Source: UBA10365 sp041441915 (GTDB lineage Bacteria; Pseudomonadota; Alphaproteobacteria; Rhodobacterales; Rhodobacteraceae). From it: 64,000 nucleotides of DNA. Both the position numbers and the translations under genes were made by a program. Under the pieces are notes generated by a model, which did not search any database, was not told where the DNA came from, and saw only the letters and a program-made list of their open reading frames with translations. This document shows, one piece after another, positions 55,121 to 63,724 of this stretch (its first letter is position 1; every line of letters starts with the position of its first letter). The DNA is taken from assembly GCA_041441915.1 (NCBI GenBank), contig JASDRS010000010.1:124001-188000 (forward strand), given 5' to 3'.

Positions 55121-55132
55121 GGAGATACGAGC

Positions 55133-56107
55133 GTGGAAGGCCTAATTATCTTCGCTGTTAGCATCATCACCTTTGGGTCGATTTATGGTATTGTTTGTCT
55201 TGCGCTGAATATGGAGGCAGGAACTGGTCCACTTTGGGACCTCGGCATCGTCGCGTATTTTGGTATAGGAGCGTACACCTACGTGCTTCTGACCGCTAAT
55301 CCAGCCGCCCCATATCAACACTATATTTTCGGCTTTGGACTGCCGATGTGGTTGGGGGGGGTCGGCGCGGCTGTCACCTGTGGCCTGGCGGCTTGGGTCA
55401 TTAGCATTCCAACATTACGTCTCAAGAAAGAGTATTTCTTAATTGTTACGCTAGCAATGGCCGAAGTCGTGCGCCAGCTCTATATAAATGAAGACTGGTT
55501 GACGAATGGTGTTGCTGGAATCTACGGGTTGGAGCAGCCCTTAAAACAGCATTTTTCGATTGCAACTTACCCCTACGTCTTGATGGCAATTTCTTTGACA
55601 GCACTTGCGATTGCTTTTGCAATCACAAGTAAAATTTCCAATTCGCCCTTTGGCCGCAGCGCCAAGGCGATCCGCGAAAACGAAGCGCTGGCAATTACCG
55701 CGGGAATTAATTTGAGGCGGGTGTCTACGCGCCTTTATATCCTTGCCGGTGCGATGACCGGAGTGGCAGGGATGATTGCCGTCTGGTACAATACCTTGAT
55801 TGTGCCTAGTCTCTTCACTTCAAATTTCACATTCTTCATTTGGGCAGCGCTTATTATCGGCGGAATTGGCAATGTGCGTGGAGCTCTTATGGGAGCATTT
55901 ATCTTTATCATCCTCCATGATTCCCTTCGTTTTTTGCAAGTCTCAGGAGAACTGGCAACTGCGATGTCTTCGCTGCGGACCGCGCTGGTCGGTATCGTCT
56001 TAATACTCATTCTTCGAATCCGCCCTCAAGGGTTATTTCCGGAGCGCCGAGCTATTTTTGACGTCAAAACAAACGCGGTTGAGAAAAAGGATGTGAAAGT
56101 TGCTTAG
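55133..56107 (+). CDS. branched-chain amino acid-type ABC permease, LivM-like
   Basis: A 324-residue second permease, GTG start at 55133 with GGAGA upstream. Motifs: GTGPLWDLGIVAYFGIGAYTY (about 32-52), SPFGRSAKAIRENEALAITAGIN (about 171-193) and GGIGNVRGALMGAFIF (about 243-258). It pairs with the LivH-like protein. It ends inside the start of the ATPase gene (8-base overlap). Confidence 0.9.
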   Translation: MEGLIIFAVSIITFGSIYGIVCLALNMEAGTGPLWDLGIVAYFGIGAYTYVLLTANPAAPYQHYIFGFGLPMWLGGVGAAVTCGLAAWVISIPTLRLKKEYFLIVTLAMAEVVRQLYINEDWLTNGVAGIYGLEQPLKQHFSIATYPYVLMAISLTALAIAFAITSKISNSPFGRSAKAIRENEALAITAGINLRRVSTRLYILAGAMTGVAGMIAVWYNTLIVPSLFTSNFTFFIWAALIIGGIGNVRGALMGAFIFIILHDSLRFLQVSGELATAMSSLRTALVGIVLILILRIRPQGLFPERRAIFDVKTNAVEKKDVKVA

Positions 56108-56870
56108 TGTTAAAAATATATGTCTGAACTACGGCGGAATTCGGGCCGTCGACGACATGTCTTTGGAGGTGGGCCAAGGCGAAATTGTGGGCCTGATAGG
56201 GACCAATGGTGCGGGGAAGACTTCTTTGTTTAATGTCATCACCGGGTTTTCTATTGCGAGTTCCGGGTCTGTGGCATTCGAGGGGGAAGACTTAACGCGG
56301 TGGTTGCCTTGGCAAATAGCAGAGGCAGGTATGGTTCGTACATTTCAGACGCCACTGGGTTTTCCCCGGATGACGGTGGTGGAGAATATGCTGGTCTTTG
56401 CGCCAGAGGAGCGTGTTGCAAGTACCTCAGTTTTTGGTGGCCAGGGACCGAGCAGAGATCTTCTTGACCGGGTAATGTCGGTATTGGGGGATTTTGATCT
56501 AAATAAGCAGGCAAATCTCTGGGTGGGGGATCTCTCTGCACCAGAGCTTAAGATGCTGGAATTAGCTCGAGTGATGATGGCAAGTCCAAAAATTATGCTT
56601 CTTGATGAACCAGCAGCTGGTGTTAATCCAGCACTGATGGAAAGAACTGTTTCCCAAATCAGGTCGCTTCGTGACCAGGGTGTGACGTTTCTCGTGGTTG
56701 ACCACAATCTCGGATTTATTTTGCAGCTCTGCGAGCGCACTTACGCGATGGCGCATGGTCAGCTTATTGCCAGCGGTGATACCCGCTCAGTTATCGACGA
56801 TCCGGAAGTCATCCGGATCTATATTGGTAGCGATTTCGAAGAAGAAAAAGCTATGACTAGCACAAAATGA
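56100..56870 (+). CDS. ABC importer ATPase, LivG-like
   Basis: A 256-residue ATPase starting at TTG 56100 (AAGGA upstream, overlapping the LivM-like stop). Walker A IGTNGAGKTSLFN (about 33-45); a modified signature DLSAPELKMLELARVMM in place of the usual LSGG; Walker B IMLLDEPAAGVNP; switch VVDHNLGFI. The signature loop reads LSAPE, lacking the double glycine, which is unusual for an active ABC ATPase and may mean the other ATPase supplies the working site. Confidence 0.88.
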   Translation: MLSVKNICLNYGGIRAVDDMSLEVGQGEIVGLIGTNGAGKTSLFNVITGFSIASSGSVAFEGEDLTRWLPWQIAEAGMVRTFQTPLGFPRMTVVENMLVFAPEERVASTSVFGGQGPSRDLLDRVMSVLGDFDLNKQANLWVGDLSAPELKMLELARVMMASPKIMLLDEPAAGVNPALMERTVSQIRSLRDQGVTFLVVDHNLGFILQLCERTYAMAHGQLIASGDTRSVIDDPEVIRIYIGSDFEEEKAMTSTK

Positions 56871-56905
56871 CAATTTCACAAACTTTAGTAACAGGAGATG
56901 TACAA

Positions 56906-58156
56906 ATGAGAAGTAAACTGCATACTGCAAAGCTAAGATTATTGGGACTGGCGTCCGGAGCATTGCTTGCAATAGGATCCCCTCTGGCTGCTCAGGAAGC
57001 CCCAGTTAAGATAGGTGTACTTATCGGATTTTCAGGTGACATGGGTCCTTGGTCGGCGGACCTGCACAATGCGATGATCCTTGCCGCAGAAGAAATTAAT
57101 GCGGCCGGCGGTCTTCTAGGGCGGACGTTGGAGCTAGTGGCCGAGGATAACTCTTCGACCGTTGATGGCGCTATGCGAGGTGCAACTAAGCTGGTCAGCG
57201 TTGAAGGTGTCAGTGCTATTGTGGGCCCCGAATCTGACCCTATTGTTGCGCTTTTGTCTTTTGCAAAAGATCAGCAAATCCCCATCATTTCAACTTCTGC
57301 TGGTACTGAAGTTCTGAACAAAGTTGGCGGTAAGGGCCGCTATATATATCGGACAAACGCATCAGACAGCTTCCTTGGTGTTGTTCATGCCAAATTATTA
57401 CTTGAAGAAATGGGACAGTCGTCAATCGTCATGGTTGTTGAAAATCTCGAAGGTACCATGTCAGGCGCCAATACGTTCAAAGCAGCTTATGAAGCAATGG
57501 GCGGCAAGATCATAGACGAAATCATTCTTGCGCCGGGTCAGGCCATCTATCAGTCCGAAGTGAAGGCAGTCGCTGCATATGATCCGGAGATGGTGTTTCT
57601 CGCCGTGGGCCAGACCGCTGGTGTCAGCTTCGTGAAGCAAGCTTATCAGCGTGGCCATGACTGGAAGTACTGGGTGACTGCTGAACTTCAGTCCCCTGAC
57701 TTTGTCAATGCTGTTGGTGTGGAACTAGTTCAGGGGGCAATTAATCCTGTATCAAGCGCTGCCTCAGACTCGGAAGCATGGGCTCGGTTCTCGGACGCAT
57801 TTGAAGCTCGCTTTGGTGAGCCAGCCACGCCTGGATTTTATCAGGCTGAATCTTATGATGCAGTAATGGTAGCAGCGCTCGCTATCGAGGCGGCAGGTTC
57901 AGATGAAGGCCAGGCTATCGACGCAAAACTAACAGAAATTGCTACTCCTGGTGGCACCGAGGTGATTGGTTTTGCAGAAGGCCGTGACGCTTTGGCGGCT
58001 GGATCTGATATCAACTATGAAGGTGCTTCTGGTTCCATAAATTTCAACGAATTTGGTAACGTCACTGTCCCAGCGACACGTATGCTGCAAGTCGCTGAGG
58101 ACGGCACTTGGGTGACACTTAAAGTTATCGACTCGACTAATTTTCCGGCTAACTGA
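56906..58156 (+). CDS. periplasmic substrate-binding protein, LivJ-like
   Basis: A 416-residue type-I periplasmic binding protein. The signal peptide ends near LAAQ-EAPV (about 30); then VKIGVLIGFSGDMGPWSADLHNAMILAAEEINAAGGLLG (about 34-72) and AIVGPESDPIVALLSFAKD. The fold is that of Leu/Ile/Val-binding proteins; the pocket cannot be predicted by eye. ATG 56906 is chosen because AGGAGAT precedes it at 7 bases. A hairpin follows the stop, as is common for highly expressed binding proteins. Confidence 0.9.
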   Translation: MRSKLHTAKLRLLGLASGALLAIGSPLAAQEAPVKIGVLIGFSGDMGPWSADLHNAMILAAEEINAAGGLLGRTLELVAEDNSSTVDGAMRGATKLVSVEGVSAIVGPESDPIVALLSFAKDQQIPIISTSAGTEVLNKVGGKGRYIYRTNASDSFLGVVHAKLLLEEMGQSSIVMVVENLEGTMSGANTFKAAYEAMGGKIIDEIILAPGQAIYQSEVKAVAAYDPEMVFLAVGQTAGVSFVKQAYQRGHDWKYWVTAELQSPDFVNAVGVELVQGAINPVSSAASDSEAWARFSDAFEARFGEPATPGFYQAESYDAVMVAALAIEAAGSDEGQAIDAKLTEIATPGGTEVIGFAEGRDALAAGSDINYEGASGSINFNEFGNVTVPATRMLQVAEDGTWVTLKVIDSTNFPAN

Positions 58157-58163
58157 ATTTAAG

Positions 58164-58189
58164 TACTGGCCTCGTTTATGGGGCCAGTA
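58164..58189 (+). terminator. intercistronic hairpin after the binding-protein gene
   Basis: TACTGGCC (58164-58171) pairs with GGCCAGTA (58182-58189) around a 10-base loop; no strong T run follows. It probably stabilises the binding-protein message or partly terminates it, lowering expression of the genes after it. Confidence 0.5.
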
Positions 58190-58209
58190 ATTCTACTTAG
58201 GAAGTTCCA

Positions 58210-58923
58210 ATGGAAATAATACTGCGAGTTTCATCGTTAGTCGCTGGTTACGGAAAGCTGCCGATTCTGCACGGCATTTCGCTAGACATTTGTAAGGGTA
58301 AAATGCTTGCAGTTATCGGGCCAAACGGTGCTGGGAAAACGACTCTAGTGCGAGCAATCATGAACCAATGCACTCAGATGAGCGGTAGAATCGAATTTAA
58401 AGGTCGTGAGATTACTGGGCTTGCACCTAGAGAAATTGCCGCACTTGGTATCGGATACGTTCCACAAACCAATAATGTGTTTGCATCGCTCAGTGTACAA
58501 GAAAACTTGGAAATGAGCTGCTACCTGCTTCCCCGTGGCGAGCATAAGGATCAGATTGAAAGTGCTTATACGCGGTTCCCAGCACTCAAAGAACGAAGAC
58601 ATCAAGCGGGAAGTTCGTTGTCCGGTGGTGAACGCCAGATGCTGGCAGTGTCGTCCGCTTTGCTGTCAAAGCCGGATTTAATTATTCTTGACGAACCTGT
58701 TTCAGGTCTTTCGCCGTCAATTACCAATGAAGTGGTCGAGGGTATAGCTGCGATTAATAGGTCAGGTGTAAGTGTTCTTTGGGTGGTCGAGGAAAACCCT
58801 CGAAAGATCATCTGTGTTGCTGATGAAGTTGTGGTGTTCTCGTCCGGAACTGTCCGCCTGCATCAACCAGCAGAGGAGTTGCTTGCAGCTGATAATTTTC
58901 GTGAATTATTTCTTGGTGTTTGA
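58210..58923 (+). CDS. ABC importer ATPase, LivF-like
   Basis: A 237-residue ATPase: Walker A IGPNGAGKTTLVRAIM (about 37-52), VPQTNNVFASLSVQENL (about 84-100), signature SSLSGGERQMLAVSSALL (about 137-154), Walker B LIILDEPVSGLSPS. The switch loop reads WVVEENPRKI, with Glu in place of the usual histidine. It completes the HAAT importer. TAGGAAG precedes the ATG. Confidence 0.9.
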   Translation: MEIILRVSSLVAGYGKLPILHGISLDICKGKMLAVIGPNGAGKTTLVRAIMNQCTQMSGRIEFKGREITGLAPREIAALGIGYVPQTNNVFASLSVQENLEMSCYLLPRGEHKDQIESAYTRFPALKERRHQAGSSLSGGERQMLAVSSALLSKPDLIILDEPVSGLSPSITNEVVEGIAAINRSGVSVLWVVEENPRKIICVADEVVVFSSGTVRLHQPAEELLAADNFRELFLGV

Positions 58924-58959
58924 CGGAATCACAAAACAAAAGCTAGAAAGAAGTTCAGT

Positions 58960-59952
58960 ATGCTAGACGTTCTCAGAAAATACTGGAACCCGATTGCAAC
59001 AAGTGGTGAAGTTAATGACACGCCGCTCTCGAAAGTGATGCTTGATGAAGAATTAGTGGTTTGGCGCGGTGCTAATGGCAAAGTAACCGTAATGAAAGAT
59101 CTCTGCATTCACCGAGGCACTAAGTTCACTGCGGGTGGTAAAGTAGAAGGCGATAATATTGTATGCCCTTATCACGGTTGGTCTTATGGCGGTGACGGCG
59201 TGTGTAATAAAATCCCTTCACTTCCCAAAGGCGCGCCGATTCCTGAAAAGGCAAGGGCGATCACCTATCCAACGCGTGAAGCCTTTGGGGTGATATGGAC
59301 TGCCCAAAGTCAGGATGCGAAACCTTTCCCGTCGTATCTTGAAGAGCTGGAGAAAGACCATGCGTTTAAGATGTTTCTGGTAGGCACCTGGGATTGGAAG
59401 GCTTCCGCAGGCCGGATGATTGAGAATGCGATGGACTTTTCACATTTCAACTTTGTTCATAAAGGCTTTACCGAAATTGCTGACGGCCCGGTCGTCAAAC
59501 CCTTTGAGGTGGCCCGCACTGAAACTGGCCTGAATTATAGCTATAATGACGGTCATCTTATACGGGATTATACTTTGGAATTTCCCTTCATCATCCACGA
59601 TCGTAAAAGTGTGGCGAACCCTGATGGTGGCAAGACTTGGTCTGACGCTGGGGGTGGAAATATGGGCGATGTAACCGTGATTTCATTTGCTCCGGCACCG
59701 ATGACGGAAACTACCACCAGGATCTACGTGTTTGTTTCGCGCAATCATTCACATGACACGCCGGATCAGGATTTTGTTGACGGTTTTGACAAAATTATGG
59801 AACAGGATCGAGGCATTGTTGAGAGCCAGCGGCCCGAGCAAATCCCGGTGGATGTGAAAGAAGAGCTGCACATCCGCATACCTGATCAACACGCTATCAT
59901 GTATCGCCGCATGTTGCGGGAGATAGGGCTTACTGAAGAATATATGCCCTGA
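58960..59952 (+). CDS. Rieske-type aromatic oxygenase, VanA-like (alpha only)
   Basis: A 330-residue oxygenase. The Rieske cluster motif CIHRGTKF ... CPYHGWSYGG (C-x-H about residue 49, C-x2-H about 69) is intact. The mononuclear iron site lies in MIENAMDFSHFNFVHKGF (about 155-172; two His and an upstream Asp or Asn). Size and lack of a beta subunit fit the phthalate oxygenase/VanA group, which often removes N- or O-methyl groups or hydroxylates rings. Its reductase is probably the VanB-like protein at 48022. It follows the importer by 36 bases, so it acts on the imported compound or a near product. Confidence 0.9.
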   Translation: MLDVLRKYWNPIATSGEVNDTPLSKVMLDEELVVWRGANGKVTVMKDLCIHRGTKFTAGGKVEGDNIVCPYHGWSYGGDGVCNKIPSLPKGAPIPEKARAITYPTREAFGVIWTAQSQDAKPFPSYLEELEKDHAFKMFLVGTWDWKASAGRMIENAMDFSHFNFVHKGFTEIADGPVVKPFEVARTETGLNYSYNDGHLIRDYTLEFPFIIHDRKSVANPDGGKTWSDAGGGNMGDVTVISFAPAPMTETTTRIYVFVSRNHSHDTPDQDFVDGFDKIMEQDRGIVESQRPEQIPVDVKEELHIRIPDQHAIMYRRMLREIGLTEEYMP

Positions 59953-60036
59953 TAGCTGAAGTTATCAAATGCATCTCTTGCCGCCGATGACTTTTTTTAT
60001 GCCTTATTGTGTCGTAACTCAACCGTTGGATCTAAA

Positions 60037-60915
60037 ATGAAGCCTGCTCCATTTGTTTATAAGCGCCCAAAAAGCCTAAACGAAGCAATTACAACGCTTG
60101 CAGATTATGGGGCAGACGGAAAAGTCATTGCCGGAGGCCAAAGCCTCGTACCCGCAATGAACTTTCGTCTGGCCCGGCCTGAAGTTCTGATTGATGTCAA
60201 TGAGATTTCTGAAATCCAAGGTGTCAGCATTGAAAGTGCCGCCATCGTTATTGGCTCTGTCACCCGCCATGCGGCGTTCCATAAACTGGTTTGCGACGAC
60301 CCTGTGGGACGCATGTTGACGAAGGTAGTGCAAAACATCTCCCACTATCCCATCCGCCAGCGGGGCACCTTTGGTGGATCTCTCTGCCACGCTGACCCGG
60401 CATCGGAGTGGTGCCTTGTTGCGACAACGCTGGGCGCTGAGTTTGAAATAGTTGGACAGGGCGGCAACCGTCACGTCTTTGCAGCTGAATTTTTTAAGGG
60501 TGCATTCATGACCGCAGTTGGTGAGGATGAATTGCTTGCCCGTGTACGTCTGTCGCGCTTGCCAGAGGGCTGGGGAAGCGGATTCTATGAATTCTCGCGC
60601 AGGAAAGGCGACTTTGCACTTGCGATGTCACTGGTGATGCTAAAAATAGACGCGGGCCGGATTTCGGATGTGAGGATTGGACTTGGCGCCGTATCAGGGC
60701 GACCGCTCCGGCTTGATAGTCTTGAGGGGCGTCTGAAAGGGCGTCCCGTAAATATTGATACATTTGCAGAAATTGCGCAGGCTGCGCGGGAGATGGTAAA
60801 TCCAAGCTCTGATATTCACGGCTCTGCTGAATACCGCCGCGACTTGACGGCAACCGTGATCAAACGTGCGCTGATTGCTGCGGCGGCTGATTGCGACTTG
60901 GAAAAAATTACATGA
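60037..60915 (+). CDS. molybdenum hydroxylase FAD subunit (CoxM-like)
   Basis: A 292-residue FAD-binding subunit of the xanthine oxidase family: GKVIAGGQSLVPAMNFRLARP (about 28-48), RQRGTFGGSLCHADPASEW (about 107-125; both FAD-contact loops). It moves electrons from the 2Fe-2S subunit to an acceptor. ATG 60037 is chosen over an upstream start because the protein then begins MKPAPFVYKRPKSL as in relatives. The stop overlaps the next gene by ATGA. Confidence 0.88.
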   Translation: MKPAPFVYKRPKSLNEAITTLADYGADGKVIAGGQSLVPAMNFRLARPEVLIDVNEISEIQGVSIESAAIVIGSVTRHAAFHKLVCDDPVGRMLTKVVQNISHYPIRQRGTFGGSLCHADPASEWCLVATTLGAEFEIVGQGGNRHVFAAEFFKGAFMTAVGEDELLARVRLSRLPEGWGSGFYEFSRRKGDFALAMSLVMLKIDAGRISDVRIGLGAVSGRPLRLDSLEGRLKGRPVNIDTFAEIAQAAREMVNPSSDIHGSAEYRRDLTATVIKRALIAAAADCDLEKIT

Positions 60916-63221
60916 GTTGGGTTGGTCGCAAACTGCCGCGTCTTGAAGACCCGAACCTGCTGATGGGACGGGGGTCTTTTGTCTCGGATCTGACCGATGG
61001 AAGCTGGGCGGTCAAATTTGTGCGTAGTCCATTTGCCTCTGGGGTGATTACGGATATAGAGTGTCCCGATAGTAATCTTGTATTTACGGGTGCCGACCTA
61101 GAAGAGAGTGGGGTGAAACCTATTCAGGCCATTCTCCATCGACCGGATTACCGCCGTGTGCCGCATCCGGTTCTGCCTAGAGACAAAGTTTCGTTTGCCG
61201 GGCAAGCCGTCGCCCTGGTTGTCGCCGCTACAGAAGCTGAGGCCGAAGATTTGGCCGAACTAGTTTTCGTCGACATTGATACCGAAGATGCTATTACCTC
61301 GATTGATGCAGCTCTGGAAGAGACTGCGCGCCAGGTTCATCCTGAAGCGCCTGGCAATGTGATGGTCGAAGGCGCTCTTCGAACGCCTGGCGTCGATGCC
61401 GCATTTGAAACAGCAGCTTGCGTCATTGAACTCGATCTGCGATCACAACGTCAGACCGCATTGCCCATAGAGGCGCGGGGCGGCGTTGCTGATTATGACC
61501 GGGCAACGGGGCGCGTGACGCTATACGCATCTGTTCAAATGCCACATATGCTGCGCACCGGCATCTCAGATGTGTTGGGAATCGTGGAAGATGACCTGCG
61601 TGTTGTTGCTCCGGATGTAGGTGGCGGTTTTGGTCAGAAAATGTCGCTATTTCCGGAATATGTTGCGCTTGTTTGGGCGGCACTAAAGCTGAAGCGGAAA
61701 CTGTCCTGGATTGAAGACCGGCGCGAAAACTTTTTGGCGGCATCGCATTCGCGTGATCAAAATTTTAAGGTCAAAGGCGCCTTTGATGCGTCGGGTAAGC
61801 TTCTAGCCATAGACGCAGACCTTCTTTCAAATGTTGGCGCGTTTTCATGCTATCCGGTCACCTGCGGCGTTGAGCCGCTAATGGCCTTGGCAGAATTGCC
61901 CGGGCCTTACAATTTTAGTGAATACGGGGTCCGCTCTCGTGGGATCACGACCAACACAGCGATGATGGCGCCCTATCGGGGTGTTACTCGGCCGATGCTG
62001 ACTTTCACCATGGAACAAATGATGGATCGGGCTGCGGCGCAGCTTGGTCTGGATGCGTTTGACATACGCCGCCGCAATCTGATTACTGAGTTCCCACATC
62101 GATCTCCTACGGGCCTTGTCTATGATCAAGGTTCTTATCTTCAGGCGATGGAGGCCGCGGAAACTGCTGCGGATATCCCTGGTTTTCGTCAGCGGCAGGA
62201 GGCGGCACGTAATGAGGGCCGTTATCTGGGTCTTGGCTTGTCTGTCTTTTCTGAACGCACCGGCTACGGCACGCCTGCCTTTGCTTTGCGCGCAATGGAA
62301 ATTGTACCGGGGTACGAAACCGTTGACTGTGAAATGAACCCGTCGGGTCAGGTAACGCTTCGTATTGGAGCGTCGCCACACGGTCAGGGGTTAAAAACAG
62401 CTCTGGCACAGCTCGTAGCGGATCGTTTGGGCGTCACGCCCAAACAGATCAGGGTTATTTCTGGGGATACCGATGCAACGCCATATGGTTGGGGCACGTT
62501 TGCATCGCGCTCTATGGTTATTTCTGGAGGTGCGAGCCAGATGGCCGCTGATCGCGTTGCTGAAAAATTGCGGGTGGCAGCGGCACAATTGCTGGGAGTT
62601 GATGCTAAAAATATTAACCTGTACGATAATATTGCCAGTGCTGAGGGCACCAACAAATCGCTGACCATTGCAGAGGTGGCCCGCGCTCTGCACCACCAGA
62701 GCCACCAGTTTAATTTCGAATCTTCGTTGAAAGAGCAGGCCCAATACGATCCGGCCGGAACGTTTTCAAACGCTGCCCATATCTGTGAGGTCGAGGTTGA
62801 TATCGAAACTGGTGGTGTTACAGTCGACCGTTTTCTTGTCGTTGAGGATGCTGGGTTGCTGATCAACCCGATGATCGTGGATGGGCAAATTGCTGGTGGT
62901 GTCGTGCAGGGGATCGCAAACGCGCTGTATGAAGAGATGATCTATGACGAGTTTGGCACGCTTCTGACATCATCGCTCGCAGATTACCTGCCTCCTACCA
63001 GCATGGAAATTCCCGATTTAGAGATCATACACATGGAGACGATTTCGCCAGAGAGTATCACCAAGTCAAAAGGCGTTGGAGAAGGTGGCACGATCGGTGC
63101 GCCAGCTGCAGTCATCAGCGCGGTAACTGATGCGCTGAAACCTTTCGGTGTCATCATGAACACTTTGCCGGCCACACCAGATCGGATTCGCTGTGAAATT
63201 AGGGCCTCAGGCAATACATAA
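60912..63221 (+). CDS. molybdenum hydroxylase large subunit (CoxL-like, form II)
   Basis: A 769-residue catalytic subunit that binds molybdopterin cytosine dinucleotide. Features: GRKLPRLEDPNLLMGRGSFVSD at the start, VAPDVGGGFGQKMSLFPEY (about 233-251), APYRGVTRP active-site loop (about 352-360), and KGVGEGGTIGAPAAVISAV (about 721-739) with the catalytic Glu. The loop lacks the AYxCSFR cysteine of true CO dehydrogenase, so it should hydroxylate a carbon next to nitrogen in a ring or an aldehyde. Substrate unknown; the Rieske neighbour suggests a heteroaromatic. Confidence 0.9.
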   Translation: MSWVGRKLPRLEDPNLLMGRGSFVSDLTDGSWAVKFVRSPFASGVITDIECPDSNLVFTGADLEESGVKPIQAILHRPDYRRVPHPVLPRDKVSFAGQAVALVVAATEAEAEDLAELVFVDIDTEDAITSIDAALEETARQVHPEAPGNVMVEGALRTPGVDAAFETAACVIELDLRSQRQTALPIEARGGVADYDRATGRVTLYASVQMPHMLRTGISDVLGIVEDDLRVVAPDVGGGFGQKMSLFPEYVALVWAALKLKRKLSWIEDRRENFLAASHSRDQNFKVKGAFDASGKLLAIDADLLSNVGAFSCYPVTCGVEPLMALAELPGPYNFSEYGVRSRGITTNTAMMAPYRGVTRPMLTFTMEQMMDRAAAQLGLDAFDIRRRNLITEFPHRSPTGLVYDQGSYLQAMEAAETAADIPGFRQRQEAARNEGRYLGLGLSVFSERTGYGTPAFALRAMEIVPGYETVDCEMNPSGQVTLRIGASPHGQGLKTALAQLVADRLGVTPKQIRVISGDTDATPYGWGTFASRSMVISGGASQMAADRVAEKLRVAAAQLLGVDAKNINLYDNIASAEGTNKSLTIAEVARALHHQSHQFNFESSLKEQAQYDPAGTFSNAAHICEVEVDIETGGVTVDRFLVVEDAGLLINPMIVDGQIAGGVVQGIANALYEEMIYDEFGTLLTSSLADYLPPTSMEIPDLEIIHMETISPESITKSKGVGEGGTIGAPAAVISAVTDALKPFGVIMNTLPATPDRIRCEIRASGNT

Positions 63222-63235
63222 GAGAAGGCAATCTC

Positions 63236-63724
63236 ATGATAGAAAAAGTTAACGTGACCCTGAAAGTAAATGGCGAAATTCATGATATTCTGGTTGAACC
63301 TCGCCGAAATCTGGCCGATGCATTGCGCGATGATTGCGGTCTGACTGGTACCCATGTTGGATGCGAACATGGGGTCTGCGGGACCTGCACAGTGCTGATA
63401 AACGGCAAACCTATCCGAGCATGTCTGACCTTTGCAGTCCAAGCGGAGGAAACTAACATCGAGACGGTCGAAGGTCTTGCTGAAGGTGATGTGTTTCATC
63501 CACTACAACAGGCGTTTTGGGAAAATCACGGGCTTCAATGCGGTTTTTGTACACCTGGGTTTCTGATGCTTGCCAAAGGGGCTTTGACCGAGAATCCTGA
63601 TATGAGTGACGAAGAAATTCGTGAAGTCTTGTCGTCAAACCTTTGTCGTTGCACCGGTTATCAAAACATCGTCAAAGCGGTGCGTGCTGCTGCAGTTGTA
63701 ATGCGGGGTAAGGTGGCGGTTTGA
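63236..63724 (+). CDS. molybdenum hydroxylase 2Fe-2S subunit (CoxS-like)
   Basis: A 162-residue subunit with the two-cluster pattern: plant-type CEHGVCGTCTVLINGKPIRAC (C-x4-C-x2-C-x11-C type, about 43-63), and the second cluster CGFCTPGF and CRCTGYQNIV (about 102-150). It carries electrons from the molybdenum site to FAD. GAAGG lies upstream of ATG. Its stop overlaps the next start (ATGA), so one small subunit may serve both large subunits. Confidence 0.92.
   Translation: MIEKVNVTLKVNGEIHDILVEPRRNLADALRDDCGLTGTHVGCEHGVCGTCTVLINGKPIRACLTFAVQAEETNIETVEGLAEGDVFHPLQQAFWENHGLQCGFCTPGFLMLAKGALTENPDMSDEEIREVLSSNLCRCTGYQNIVKAVRAAAVVMRGKVAV

Noticed and set aside
60912..63221. True aerobic CO dehydrogenase (CoxL form I)
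   Set aside because: The active-site loop reads APYRGVTRP, without the AYxCSFR cysteine of form I, and the neighbours are a Rieske oxygenase and importer rather than coxDEF.
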